A stretch of 64,000 nucleotides of DNA from Zymoseptoria tritici IPO323 (Eukaryota; Ascomycota; Dothideomycetes; Mycosphaerellales; Mycosphaerellaceae): positions 744,001-808,000 of the forward strand of contig NC_018208.1 in NCBI RefSeq assembly GCF_000219625.1. Reading direction: 5' to 3'. The stretch's first letter is position 1. Each line of letters starts with the position of its first letter. Both the position numbers and the translations under genes were made by a program. The notes under the pieces are model-generated. The model ran no database searches. It saw only the letters and a list, made by a program, of their open reading frames with translations, and had not been told where the DNA came from. Below, piece by piece: positions 24,302-35,175 of this stretch.

Positions 24302-24355
24302 CGAGCAAGGGAATCGAACCACAAATAGGGTTTTACCACTGCGCCATGCAGCTCG
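24302..24355 (-). pseudogene. tRNA-like fragment lacking an anticodon arm
   Basis: The minus strand shows CGAGC at one end and GCTCG at the other, with ATGGCGCAGTGGTAAAAC (D-arm type) and GGTTCGATTCCC (T-loop type) between them, but only 54 bases in all. Confidence 0.4.
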
Positions 24356-24359
24356 ATAA

Positions 24360-25251
24360 CATTCCGTGGCTTTTGGCCTACATAGCCCCTAGTGGGAACT
24401 CACGAGATGCATAGCGATCGTAACCCAAGGACAAATTCGGATCAGAAAAACCATTCTGCCGTCTCGCAGCCGCGTGGCGCATTCGCCCCGTTGCCCCAAC
24501 TCGACCGCCTAAACATCGTCCTCGGACTCCCCACGCGCATTCCACGGCAGAATCGCAACATTCGTCTCAGACATCACGTCCCAGCCTACACGTCTACAGA
24601 AATATCCGTAGACCTACGACAAGCCGCCTTACCCACCCTCGAGCACAGTATCGAATTCCCGCCGCCGCTTGGGATCGCAGACGAGCGTTTTGGCCCAATT
24701 CCCATACATGGCATCCCACATACAGCCATGTCCCATTGTGGTCTTTGCACCCTCGGGGTAATCGCATCCACATCCGCTTCAACGCACTGTCGACTGTGCG
24801 CGCCGCCGCTTCGTCGAGTTCGACGGAACGCTGCTGCTATTACTCTCTCCTTCCAACCACCCTGCAGTGGTGAGAACAAGAACGGCATCATTGCATCCAA
24901 GTATTAACTGTCCTTTTAGAGCAGTACCGCCCTTGCCATTGTCGGTGGTTGGCTAATGCCCACATCTCAACATGGAGCAGTAGATACTCGGGCGAGAGCG
25001 TCTGGACTTGCGGCGCGTCCCTTCCATTATGGCACCTTCCTCGTCGACATCTTTCCTGCTTTTCCCACTTCACATCTTTCCCATCTTATCACTCCTCCTT
25101 TTATCCCACCACCATCTCACTATCATCCCACCACTATCTCACCATTACTCTTTCGTCCGTACCATATCACGATCCTCACTATCACCCGTCACGTTACCCT
25201 CTTACACCCGCTACTCGACACTGCACGTTCGCTGTACAGTTCTGCTCACCT
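24360..25251. other. Host-like composition segment upstream of the 47-base minisatellite
   Basis: About 900 bases of balanced composition with little RIP. Long frames exist on both strands (24,392-24,907 plus; 24,586-24,900 minus), but neither shows recognisable domains. The last 200 bases are pyrimidine-rich (tatcactcc, ctcactatc words) as in fungal promoters, so it may be the 5' region of the relic gene that follows. Confidence 0.35.
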
Positions 25252-25507
25252 CTCGTGCCAGCCGCCGGCATCACTTCCACTCCATCACCAGACGCCCTCT
25301 CGTGCCAGCCGCCGGCAGCACTTCCACTCCATCACCAGACGCCCTCTCGTGCCAGCCGCCGGCAGCACTTCCACTCCATCACCAGACGCCTTCTCGTGCC
25401 AGCCGCCGGCATCACTTCCACTCTATTACCAGACACCCTCTCGTGCCAGCCGCCGGCAGCAGTTCCACTCTATTACCAGACGCCCTCTCGTGCTAGCCGC
25501 CGGCAGC
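25252..25507 (+). repeat. 47-base minisatellite, five and a half copies
   Basis: Units start ctcgtgccagccgccggca at 25252, 25299, 25346, 25393, 25440 and 25487. Since 47 is not a multiple of three and the unit lacks plus-strand stops in any frame, all three forward frames are open across it. The array ends one base before an ATG. Confidence 0.92.
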
Positions 25508-26356
25508 ATGCCTCCTCCTAATCTGGAACCCAACTTATCATCCTTGCCGGACTTGGACGAGGCGCCTCTTGACAGATTCGAGCACGCGGGTCAGAAGGGC
25601 ATTGATGATTTGCTCGAAGGTCAGTAGCATCTTCTATTCTTCCAAGCCACCATCCCTGACTCTTTCCCCTACGCAGGCATTGCCACCGCCGCGGACAGAC
25701 GCCGGTCAAAGTCGTTCGTTAAGAACCTCACTTACGCCTTCCAAAACCCCCAAACCGAATACCGTCACCGGCGATGGCGCAACCTTTTCAACACCTGGAG
25801 AGAGAAGCTCGGCACCCACTCGTCCAAGATCCCGGACTGTGAAGAGTTGATACGCTTTTGGGAGAATGTCCTGACACGCACCAAGCCGCGGAGTGATAAC
25901 GCCCTCTCACATAGATGGCTGCTGGATGCTATCACCCGGACCGTCTTACACTGCGTCTTCCAGTACGAGGACTTTGTTCTTTCACGCCGCTCACGCCTGC
26001 GGATCAAGGCTATAGTAGAGACCTTCCTCAAGCAGGGGCTTCTTACTAAAGACAAATCTCGCATCCGTCGATAGGCTGGCGTCTTCGTCCTCCGCCAGCT
26101 GGTCACGGCCACTTTCAAAAACGCTTGCAACTTCGGAGCGCCCGACTAGACCGTTGTCATTTACCGTTGCCTCTCGATCGTTCTCTCCTCGGCGCTTAGC
26201 TGCCGCCCCGGTAACATTACCACTGCCTAGCTTCAAGACTATGATCTCAACTACCTCGCATACATAGACATCACGATCACCTTAAAGAAGGGTGGCAAAA
26301 CCCTCGCTGATCTCTGTGCAATTGTCATCATCCGGAATGAGAAGGGTTACAAGTAA
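25508..26356 (+). pseudogene. Truncated gene, possibly tyrosine-recombinase-like (DUF3435 type)
   Basis: Exon 1 (25508-25619) encodes MPPPNLEPNLSSLPDLDEAP and onwards, a 57-base intron (gtcagt..gcag) follows, and exon 2 continues in frame to a donor-like gtaagt at about 26355, where the gene is cut off by retrotransposon sequence. Three TAG codons replace expected residues, for example RIRR-stop-AGVFVLRQLV. The text contains WRNLFNTWREKLG, LRIKAIVETFLKQGLLTKD and YRCLSIVLSSALSCRPGNIT. This arrangement reminds me of fungal DUF3435/Crypton-type tyrosine recombinases (the family of giant-element captains), but no catalytic R-H-R-Y set is visible in the surviving part, so the assignment is tentative. 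Confidence 0.35.
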
Positions 26357-26386
26357 GTGTTTGAGCTGTTGCAACTTGTGCCGCCT

Positions 26387-26589
26387 CTTAAAGACAGCTA
26401 CCTACTCCTATTGCAGCAGGACATCTTAGCCGAACTAAAGGGCGCTACGCATATTACAGTTGTAGACGCTGTCGCTTTCTTTTACTAATAGTTGGTTAAA
26501 GAGTCCGATCGCGAGAAGTTTGCTATTAACACGCACCGCGGCTAAGAGACCTTGAACGTAGCTATAATAGGCTACGCCGGTTCGGTTTA
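26387..26589 (+). repeat. 203-base RT duplication, right copy
   Basis: Less RIP-mutated copy of the segment at 22594-22796, and the start of the second retrotransposon half. Confidence 0.85.
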
Positions 26590-29305
26590 ATATGTTTAGC
26601 GTTAGCTTAATCGGATATTAAGGGACTTCCGTTATTTCTGTCGGGCGTACATCGACGATATTGTTATCTTCTTAAAGACCGTAGACGAGCACCTCGAGCA
26701 CCTTAAGAAACTATGCTAGCGATTTATCGAGTATAATATAACGCTTAGCCCGCATAAGACGTTTATCGGGTACCCGACAGCTACCTTGCTCGGACAGAAG
26801 GTGTCCGGACTCGGATATATAACGTACGAGGAGAAGCTCGCGGCGATTACAAACCTAAAGTTCCCGACTACGCTTAAGGAATTAGAGTTCTACATCGGAC
26901 TAACCGGCTAGCAACGAACCTACATTCCGTACTATACGTACGTAATCGAGCCGTTCGAGAAGCGCAAAACGGAGCTACTTAAGCTGTCGCTATAAAACAA
27001 GGGACAGGCACGCAAAAACTACTCTAAGCGCATAGAAGTATAGACATAGTCCGAGAACCTAGAACTAATGCGTAGTTTATTCGAGATAATAAAGACTCTG
27101 TACGCGGGCGCTAAGTTCCTTTACTACTACGACCGGTCTAGACTACTATACTACAACCTCGATGCATCGTACTTAGGAATTGCCTACGTAGTATATATAG
27201 TTAAGGGTGATCTAGACTCGACAAACGTCGCTAATAAGGCAATACGCTTCCTAGACGCGGACGTGCAAGTTATCCTTTACCTTAGCAAGGCACTCTTAGA
27301 TATAGAGAAACGCTACCTAGCGACCGAACTCGAAGTCGCCGGACTCGTATAGGCATTAAGGAAGACGCGCTATCTTGCATAGGTAGTATAGAAGCCGGTG
27401 TACGTCTTTTCCGACTACATTGTAGCTCTTAGACTCGCTAAGTAGCACTTACTCGCGACGACAACGTCTATAGATAGGATAAACCTACGACTTGTACGAG
27501 CGTCGCAATATATCTCCTAATACAATCTTACTATTTTGTATCGACCCGGACGCTTACATAGGATTCTAGACGCTCTTAGTAGAATAGTCGACGAGAACCT
27601 AACCTTATTAGGCAGCTACCTAGAGGATACGCTAAACCCGCACGCGTACGAAGACATAGGAGCGCCGTATACGACGCTCGACCCGCTCGTCTTCTATATA
27701 GTGCTAGTCGAACTCTCTAATAACTTTAAGTAGCGACTAAAAAACGGATACTAAACCGACAGCGCCTAGCATAAGCGAATAGAACAGCTCGAGAAAGCGA
27801 TCGAGCTCTACAACTAGCGAGCATTAGCAAACCGCCTAGATATAGTCGACGGCGATAATACAGCTTCCCTAGACGGAGAACCCGAGTCTAGCCTACTAAA
27901 TATTCGCTTCTTCCTTCGTAACGGTCTGATCTATTATAAGGACGACGTAGACGGACGTAAACGCCTCTACATTCTAAAAGGCCTTTACCGCGAGGTCTTC
28001 GAGATAGCACACGATCGCTATTACTACGTAGGCTACTACCGCGCCTACGCGAACGTGCAAGCTAGCTTCTATATCCTACGTATGTCTAAGGAGCTTCGAA
28101 AGTACATCGACTATTGCCTACCCTACTTAAGTACACAGACTCTACGCAACAAACTATACGGCGAACTTATACCGATTACGTAGTAGCCTATACCTTAGCA
28201 TACTAGCATAGCCGACTAGGTGTATGCACTCCCGACTACAGCGGCTAGATTCGACAGTCTACTAACAGAGATATGTAAGTTTACGAAGGACATCCTGCTA
28301 ATACCTACTAAGTCGACATAGACGGCTAGGGAGTAGGGACATAATTACCTGCTCGTATATGTACGCACCGAACGCAACCTGCCGGCTATCTTAATTAGGG
28401 ATCGCGACCTAATCTAGCTATTAGACTTCTTTAAAGGAGTCTTTAAAAAGCTCGGTACAACGTTCCTAGCTACGACGGCGTACTATCCTTAGACGGACGG
28501 GCAATCCGAATGTACAAACTAAACTGTAGAGATTACAATTCGCTTCTTTATTACCTACTACCTAGACTTAGAGTAGATAGACGGACTGCCGTACATTTAA
28601 GCTTACCTTAACAACTCGAGAAACGTATTTACGAATAAGATCCTATACGTAATAATTTAAGGCTTTAAGTCGAACTTCGACGCCTTAAACCCGCTTATCG
28701 AACTACCTATAGAGGACTACTACGTACTGCGACAACTGTTAAGAGAACAGGCGATAGACTCGCTCGCCTAGGCCTAGGCGAATATAAAGGATGTATACGA
28801 CAAGTAGCATTAACCTATTTAGTTTAGACCCGGTTAATAGGTTCTCCTTAAACTATATAAGGAGTACAAGATACCCGGACATATATAACGAAAGATCTCT
28901 TACTAACGCACCGGACTGTTTAAGATTAAGAGACGTGTTAGGAACCTCGTATACGAGCTCGAGCTCCTACTAACTATGCGTATACACCTAGTTATCTCGC
29001 TCGCGTAGCTAGCGAGGTACCTAGACACGCAAGATCTATACGACAGAGAGCCGAATCGTCTAGGTCCGGTCGAGATAGAAAACGATACGAACCCGGACGT
29101 ACCTTATTACGAGATCGAACGCCTGCTCGACAAGCGGATCTATCGCGGCAACACGGAATATCTAGTTAAGTAGAAAGGATATCTAGACTTAGAGAACTAG
29201 TAGTATAAGCTTAGTAACCTCGCTAATGCCTTAGAGCTAGTAGAGGTATACGATCGCAGCTATCTAGAACCGCCGACGGTAATAGGTAGACGTGCGCGCG
29301 CGTAA
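26387..29305 (+). pseudogene. gypsy RT-RNase H-integrase-chromodomain, 3' half
   Basis: One frame with RIP stops. The reverse transcriptase catalytic box reads YIDDIVIF (about 26,650); connection and RNase H follow (LYYNLDASYLGIAYVV; VILYLSKALLDIEKRYLATE; VYVFSDYIVALRLAK). An integrase zinc-binding region with several His turned to Tyr lies around 28,000-28,130, then the integrase core with TDGQSE near 28,495. A chromodomain closes it (EIERLLDKRIYRGNTEYLVK, with expected Trp codons now TAG), ending RRARA-stop at 29,303. The order and the terminal chromodomain place it among fungal chromoviruses, whose chromodomain targets integration to methylated-histone chromatin. Confidence 0.82.
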
Positions 29306-29662
29306 GTAGTAGCAGACCGTAACGTTTAACGTACAGAGAGACGCTAGCTACGGCGTAGGCGATAACTCCTAGACCGTTTACCTATTCGGCTATCTACCGA
29401 CGCATCTTATAGCATTTTTTTACGACATAATACGAGCAAACTAATTCTTATTGTCGAACCTTGTTATAGGGTTACTAGTAACGACGAAAGTAAAGCGAGC
29501 CTTAGCAAACACAGCGTTTGCTAGATAAACTTCACTAGCGGCGACGAAACTTTCTTACTAAACACTAACATCTTATATACTACCTTATATACGCACCGCA
29601 TACTACGTAGACTAGGTCCTTTTATTATAGACGACTCTAAGGGGACGTAGAGCCTACTACTA

Positions 29663-30375
29663 ACGGACGCGCAAACCGTCTAGCAGACGCCTAAACAGTT
29701 AAGCGCCGCCGCGCGACAAGCGAAACTAGTAAGCAATAAAGTCGAATCGACGTAGACGTTTAACCAAATCGGCGAAACTTAGTAGACGGTAGCAGAAGCT
29801 CTACTACAGATAGCGTAAGCACTAGCAGCACCGTAAGCGCAAACCCCTTTAGTACTACTAGCGACGAACACGCTCGCCGATTAGCGTAAGCCGAAGGCGA
29901 AATCCGCACGCGCCTCGTCCGCCCCTCTATAATAACTTTAAGCAGCGAGACCGGATACCGTATAATCGCTCTACCGACGGTCTATCGTATTCGGATAAAT
30001 ATAGACTCGCTATTGCTAGCCGCGGTTATGCTATATAATCCGGTAATCGCGTTCGTCGCCTTAGGCGCATTCGATAAATACTTACGTACGAGGAACACCC
30101 CGGTCGAATACTTTACTCCCTTACGAACCGCAGACGCGCTTATGCGCGGGTATCGCTTTACCCTAGACGTAATTATGCCCCTTATCCGCATTACCGAATC
30201 TTGCCTAGGCGACTAGACCGTATACAACGCGGCAAAATTTCTTATCGACATCGCCGAACGCGTAGGTTAGGGTAGAGACGCGGACGCTTCCGACGAGGAT
30301 ACGTACGATAGCGCCCTAAAGCTCTAGATTAATTACTATACCGAAATCGCCAAAACGACTATTTTAAGGATTTAG
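29663..30375 (+). pseudogene. Relic reading frame downstream of the chromodomain
   Basis: After pol, one frame reads an Ala/Gln-rich possible coiled coil (QTPKQLSAAARQAKLVSNK, then VAEALLQIA) with RIP-type stops. A shifted frame from about 29,941 gives RIIALPTVYRIRINIDSLLL and later FDKYLRTRNTPVEYFTPLR, ending near TTILRI. Together they suggest an additional protein of about 230 residues, or a neighbouring element's Gag. I do not recognise it. Confidence 0.35.
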
Positions 30376-31754
30376 TAATTTAGCGATATCGCTCTATATA
30401 GGTGCTATATTAATAAACACTACGCTATATCGTCTAGCTAACGTAGATCCTTTATATATATAATACTACCCTTACTATTAACACTACCGCCCTCGATATA
30501 TATACCTACCTCGATATATATACCTACTAAGACCCCTAACCTATAGGCCCCCCCCCGCCGCTCTCGCCCTCGCCGCCGCCCTTACGATCTCCTATACGAT
30601 CTCGACCGATCTTACTATAAGGGTAGAGATGTTTATAAAATAAGATAGCTACTTATATAGATATATAAGTAGCTTTACGAGTACTAGTATTATTGTCTAT
30701 TACTATAGTCCTTACGCCTATTATATTATCTGCTCTATTCCTTACCTTATTCCTCGCTTCTTCCTTAATTCCGTTCTCGTCTAAGATAGGAGTACGTATA
30801 CTAGCAAAGTACTAAGGTCGTATAAGAATTTAATATACGCGTTCGGCGGTAAGGGTAATATTCGAAATCGCGTAACTAGCGTAGGGTATGTTTTCCGAGT
30901 TAAGAGTATGTCCGTAGTCCGTATACTTATCGGTGCTAGCGTACCTACGTATACGTTTCGTCTAGAGTACCTAAGTACTATATCTAGCGTACCTAAGTAC
31001 GGTCGAGTCTAGACTCTAGAGCGCATCGGTACGCTAATTCTAGAGCGCCTACGTACGCTATTAGTAATAGTACTTAAGGTATAGTATTGTCCTAAGAGGT
31101 ACTAAGGTTAACTCGGAAGTACTTATTAGTCTAGAGGCGCTTATAGCTAAAGCTAAGGCGCCTAACAATATTACGATATTGCTCCTATAGCTATAGCGTC
31201 GGTAGATCGGTGTAGCTAGCCTATACTATATAATCGTTAAATTATACTTAGGGGTATATAAATATATTACGGCTTAAATAGAAGGAAGAGACGTAATTCT
31301 AATAACTCGGTAAATAGACAAGTTTATATATAATGCTATAGAGAGAGTCTAAGAAGGACTCGAAGATATATAGAAATAGTTGCGGCCTTAGGTATCTACC
31401 TCGGAGGTAGATAGCTAGCCGTAACACTTTCTAGTAGTTATGTCGCTTATTAGATAGCTAAGATAGTACTTAAGACTAGGCCGTTATAATATACTTAAGG
31501 TCTATAAGTAAGTGTAATTTTATTATAGGTACTATTAAGTATTAACTATAGAGGGTAGAAGACTCGGCTATAATAACATAGGCAATATAGAGTAAGAGGC
31601 AATATAGAGTAAGTAGTAAAGAAGCGGAGGAATTATACGACCCGAGACAAGATAGATAATGTACTATTATAAAGAACTCGCTGTACAATGCCGGAATGGC
31701 GAGACAAAGAACATGTAACCCATCTGAATTACTCCCGGAAATAGTGCTGCAACT
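30376..31754. repeat. RIP-degraded AT-rich DNA before unit A
   Basis: TpA-saturated sequence. It contains a 17-base near-tandem (cctcgatatatatacct) around 30,490-30,530, a C-rich run near 30,547, repeated words gtacctaagtac around 30,965-31,030, and a 16-base duplication (ggcaatatagagtaag) at about 31,580-31,615. No gene seen. Confidence 0.5.
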
Positions 31755-33847
31755 CATCCTCATCCACGTGTTTCTGCAGCAGCGAATAGAACTTGCGCTC
31801 AACCATCAGAGACCTCGATGTCGTGGCGCTCAACAGCGAGCCCGCGGAGTGTAGATGATACTGCCAAGAGGCCGTGGCGCGGTGGGTGATGTGCTGGTCC
31901 TTGGACGTAGGGCAGAGTCCGAAGAACCGGTATCTGATCAGATGGTTCATGTCGAGCTTAACGTGGCCATCGCCAAAATGCGAACACCACAGCTCGACTC
32001 CGCACCTAGGACAAGAGCGCTTATGTGGACCGAGGAGACGGGGGAGGATAGGACCTCTGTGATTAGAGGCGACGTAGTGCAACAACTCGATGTGTTTTCT
32101 AGAGAACTCGCAGTCGTGATAAGGACAATCCTTCATTTCAACATAGCGCAGGGCGATCTGCTTGCCGAGTTCCTCCCTGTTGGGACTAACGTCGTGATTA
32201 TGAACTCCCTATAGGCAAGGCGGGTCGTGGAGGCAGTTGCCTCCATCCTTGGCCTCGCAATATTTGCGATCTTGGTTAGTTGAGCGCTCCTCGAAGATCG
32301 CATGTGTTAGGATGCAGCATCTTGGGGTATGGCAATTGTGACCATACTCGACGGCGTTAAGATCATTATCGTCAGCGTCCTGCAGCTTGAGGAGTCGCTC
32401 CTCGTCCAGACGACCGAGGCTAAGCTAAAGCATCTCGATAAGCCGGACGGTAGGGTGGAACTTCCTGCAACAAGGACACTTAAGATCGATAGGAACGAAT
32501 GACAGGAAGAATCCTCGTGCATCTTCTAAAGAATGTCTACCTTTCGAATTAAGGCGCTCTCCTCTGACACTATTGCTGCGTAGGAAGGTGGTAAACTCGA
32601 TAATATCGCCGCCTATGTCATCGAAGAACTAGTTGAGAGCCGGTACATCGCCTGCTTTACCGTCATAGCCGAAATGCAGAGCAAAGTCGAACGTGATGAT
32701 CGTAGCTATCTCTTGGATCTCCGGAAGGCGAAAGTACGCAAACTTGCAAGGCCATCCTTTCTAAGTGATGCCTCTGCTTTGTAAGATCAGTGCAGCAGAA
32801 GGATTAACAGCCTCTTTCCATTAGGTATTATATCCTGGGTAAGCGACAGGAGGGTTGAGCGCCCGGCCTCGGAGATAGTTAAGCAGGTCGCCGATGAGAG
32901 CCACCCTTGGCCACTGTGCCGCTGACATGAGTCGACGATCGGACTTCGAGAGAGCACGCCAAGCCTGTGAGTGGAAGATTGAAGTCAGCGCCGGAAGCAG
33001 AGAGACAGAGAGGAGTTCTTACCGGGTTGTCCTTGAAGGCTTGGAGCTTTTCAGGTGAGACGCTCGTGACATGGTGCCAACGACCTCGCTTGTGTGTCAG
33101 ACGAGTCTCGGTATCTCTATCGGAGTCCCATCCAGGCAGATAACGTGGGTTCTTGCCACGCTGATCAGCAGTCTTGAATTTCTTCTTCGGACGCGCGGCG
33201 TCGGCATCATCGTCACTGCCTTCATTACTCTCGTCTTCATCATCCTGACTCGCGTCTTCGCCGTTGTTGGGAGCATTGCGGTGGTGTTGCTTCGCCGATG
33301 AACGGACAGGTGCGACAGATTGTGCCGCCTCGGACTCGTCTTGGAGGAGGAAGTCGGCGGACTGGTCGTCTTCGTCATCCGAGGTTTGATCGTTGATGAG
33401 CATGTTATACTCTTCTTCGTCGTCCTCATCACCGGTGTTCTCGTACGACTCGTCACCATCGTCATCCTCGGGCTCTTTGCCGCCGTCATCCTCTTCTTCG
33501 CCGTACTCGAGTAGGCGCAGGTCGTCAGTCTCGTATTCGTCATCCTCGGGCTCTTTGCCACGGCCATCCTCTTCTTCGCCGTACTCGAGTAGGCGTAGGT
33601 CGTCGACCTCGTCTTCGTTATCCTCGGGCTCTTTGCCGCCATTATCCTCTTCTTCGCCGTACTCGAGTAGGCGCAGATCGTCGATTTCTTCGCCGTCATC
33701 CTCCTCTCGATAGTGCTCGGCGTTAAGAAGGTTATCCATCTCTTCGCCGTCATGCTCAGAGTGTACGACATATTCCTCGTCGTAGAGGGACTCATCGAAC
33801 CCTAGTCCGCGAGAAGGAAACGGGGTACCGTACTCGTCGTTAAAGAC
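31729..33847 (-). pseudogene. Acidic-repeat, Cys/His-rich protein gene, unit A
   Basis: Not a recognised family. Minus-strand exon 33,847-33,023 (275 codons) and exon 32,964-31,729 join through a 58-base intron in phase. The first exon holds three 26-residue acidic repeats (DDLRLLEYGEEED...), a further Asp/Glu-rich part, and a basic end unique to this copy (RPKKKFKTADQRGKNPRYLP). The second exon is Cys/His-rich, with CPCCRKFHP, HNCHTPRCCILTH, KDCPYHDCEFSRKHIELLH and CPRCGVELWCSHFGDGH, suggesting zinc binding. Several TAG/TAA codons interrupt exon 2. In copy B a leader exon with a hydrophobic start precedes it; here the corresponding ATG reads ACG and the exon ends in TAG, so this copy looks dead. 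Confidence 0.55.
33452..33686 (-). repeat. 78-base acidic coding repeat, 3 copies (unit A)
   Basis: Each unit encodes 26 residues beginning DDLRLLEYGEEED and containing KEPED. Copy B has four full units plus a diverged one. Confidence 0.85.
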
Positions 33848-34211
33848 CTATATTTAAGAAAGAGACGTCAGCCGTGGGCATCGGAGACAAGTGTAGGAAG
33901 AACATATACCTAAGCGCGGACTGTGAGATGATCGCGAGGCGGGAGGAAGGCGCTAACTGCCGTCGGACTTAGGGGATTGCTAGAGAATAAAGATAAGTGA
34001 CAGGTGTAGAGGAGGATAATGAGGAGTACGAACGTGTAATGAAGAGCTTTAGCAAGCTATACAGACCGTGAATTGCTCGCTACTAGGGAGGATATTAGTA
34101 TAGACGATGTGTGTAGCGTTGACTTTATAGCGAGCGGCATGACACTACCGGAACTCGCTCTCTGGGTGTAGGAAAAGAGTACCGTCTACGTACTACCGGC
34201 AGATTTCCATA

Positions 34212-34594
34212 CTAGGTAAATACTCTTGTGCTGCGGCCCTTACAATGTCGCAGGAGCTGCACTGGAAGGGCGGCGAGTGGGTGAGAGCTGGGAGAGAAGC
34301 GGTCGCGATGCCGGGTTGTTGTGCTGTGGGGTAGTGGGCGGTGGGCGAGGGTGGATGCTGACGGCGTGCTGCGTCGGCGATGCGTTCGGCTATTGCGTGT
34401 GAGCGTAGTTCTGGACTTCATGCATGAGATCTGTTTATGTCACCTGTGCGTTCAATACATCCTCTCAGAGTCGGAGCGAGACGATTGCTCAGCTCACTGT
34501 CGGTTGTAGGACGAGCGATCAACTTGGCGAGTGTTCGCGCCTCGTGTTCGACAGATCGTCGGACGTCCTCGTCAAGGGGCATTGTAGGGAGCAT
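34212..34594 (-). pseudogene. Small variable-cassette gene, unit A
   Basis: From an ATG at 34,594 the frame reads MLPTMPLDEDVRRSVEHEAR and on for 58 residues to a TGA at 34,418, just before the constant 3' part that encodes AIAERIADAARRQHPPS. In copy B an unrelated N-terminal sequence runs in frame into that same constant tail. Here the join would need an implausibly short 33-base intron, so the gene is probably broken or mis-modelled. Confidence 0.35.
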
Positions 34595-34909
34595 CGCTAA
34601 TCATGGTCTCGCGTGAACGACTGGCGAGGGTCAGGTAGGAGATGAAGTATGTGTGAAGAAGAGTGTGGGGTAAGTTGTTTCGCTGTGAGGATGGGGAAGT
34701 GGAAGAAGTGATGTAGGAAAGGCAGGAACGAGGCGTCCTCAGGCAGCAACCTGGAAGCTTGAAAGGCGGATACTGTAGTTCGTTACTTACAGTGAAAGTG
34801 AACATGAGCTGAGAGGAGCAACCGAGCGCCATACACACACAGCACATGTATCACATAGATTTTCTGAATCACGCAACTGGCACAATAGTGATAGCGCTCG
34901 CTCTGCTGT

Positions 34910-35175
34910 AGACGTATACCGGAACCGCCGGCTATAATAAAATGGCTAGATACCGAGAAGTTTAAGGAACAAAGAGAGACACACACTTGGCTGCTATCGA
35001 AATGGAATGTAGCATTAATGCTTGCTAGATCTATATTCTTCGTTCTGTTGCTGTAGTAGACGTCGCCGCTGTATAGTGGCTAAGTATAGAGAAGTTAAAG
35101 GAAACAAGGAGAGACACATACCTAGCTGCGATCAAACTGAAGTGCAGCATCGATGCTTGCTAGATCTATATTGTG
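34910..35175. repeat. 134-base tandem duplication in a constant spacer (unit A)
   Basis: Two imperfect copies sharing ggcta..gagaagtt..aaggaa, gagagacac and atgcttgctagatctatatt, offset by about 134 bases. The same duplication is in unit B. No coding potential is evident, although the words recur in order as in a duplicated leader. Confidence 0.7.

Larger units (their letters stand above)
17650..30375 (+). mobile_element. Ty3/gypsy chromodomain retrotransposon, RIP-inactivated and split
   Basis: Plus-strand gag, protease, reverse transcriptase, RNase H, integrase and chromodomain can be followed in the order typical of Ty3/gypsy chromoviruses, although the coding frames carry many TAG/TAA codons. 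The first half (to 22,796) and second half (from 26,387) overlap by 203 bases of reverse transcriptase and are separated by about 3.6 kb of unrelated DNA. Stops fall mainly where Trp (TGG) or Gln (CAG/CAA) is expected, and several His codons now read Tyr, all consistent with CpA-to-TpA mutation. I could not define the LTRs or the primer-binding site, so the outer limits are approximate. Confidence 0.8.

Noticed and set aside
23577..24355. Functional tRNA genes
   Set aside because: Each candidate lacks a proper anticodon arm, has a weak T stem, or has extra bases at the acceptor, so none was called as a tRNA.
24586..24900. Minus-strand 104-residue frame in the foreign segment
   Set aside because: Opposed by an equally long plus-strand frame, and neither has recognisable features.
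25252..25507. Regular 47-base repeats look superficially like a CRISPR array
   Set aside because: The whole unit is repeated with no unique spacers, and the context is a eukaryotic genome with spliceosomal introns.
33393..33713. Ser-rich plus-strand frames opposite the acidic repeats (also 52,881-53,330)
   Set aside because: They are antisense shadows of the Asp/Glu-rich coding repeat (GAC/GAG read as TCG/CTC).
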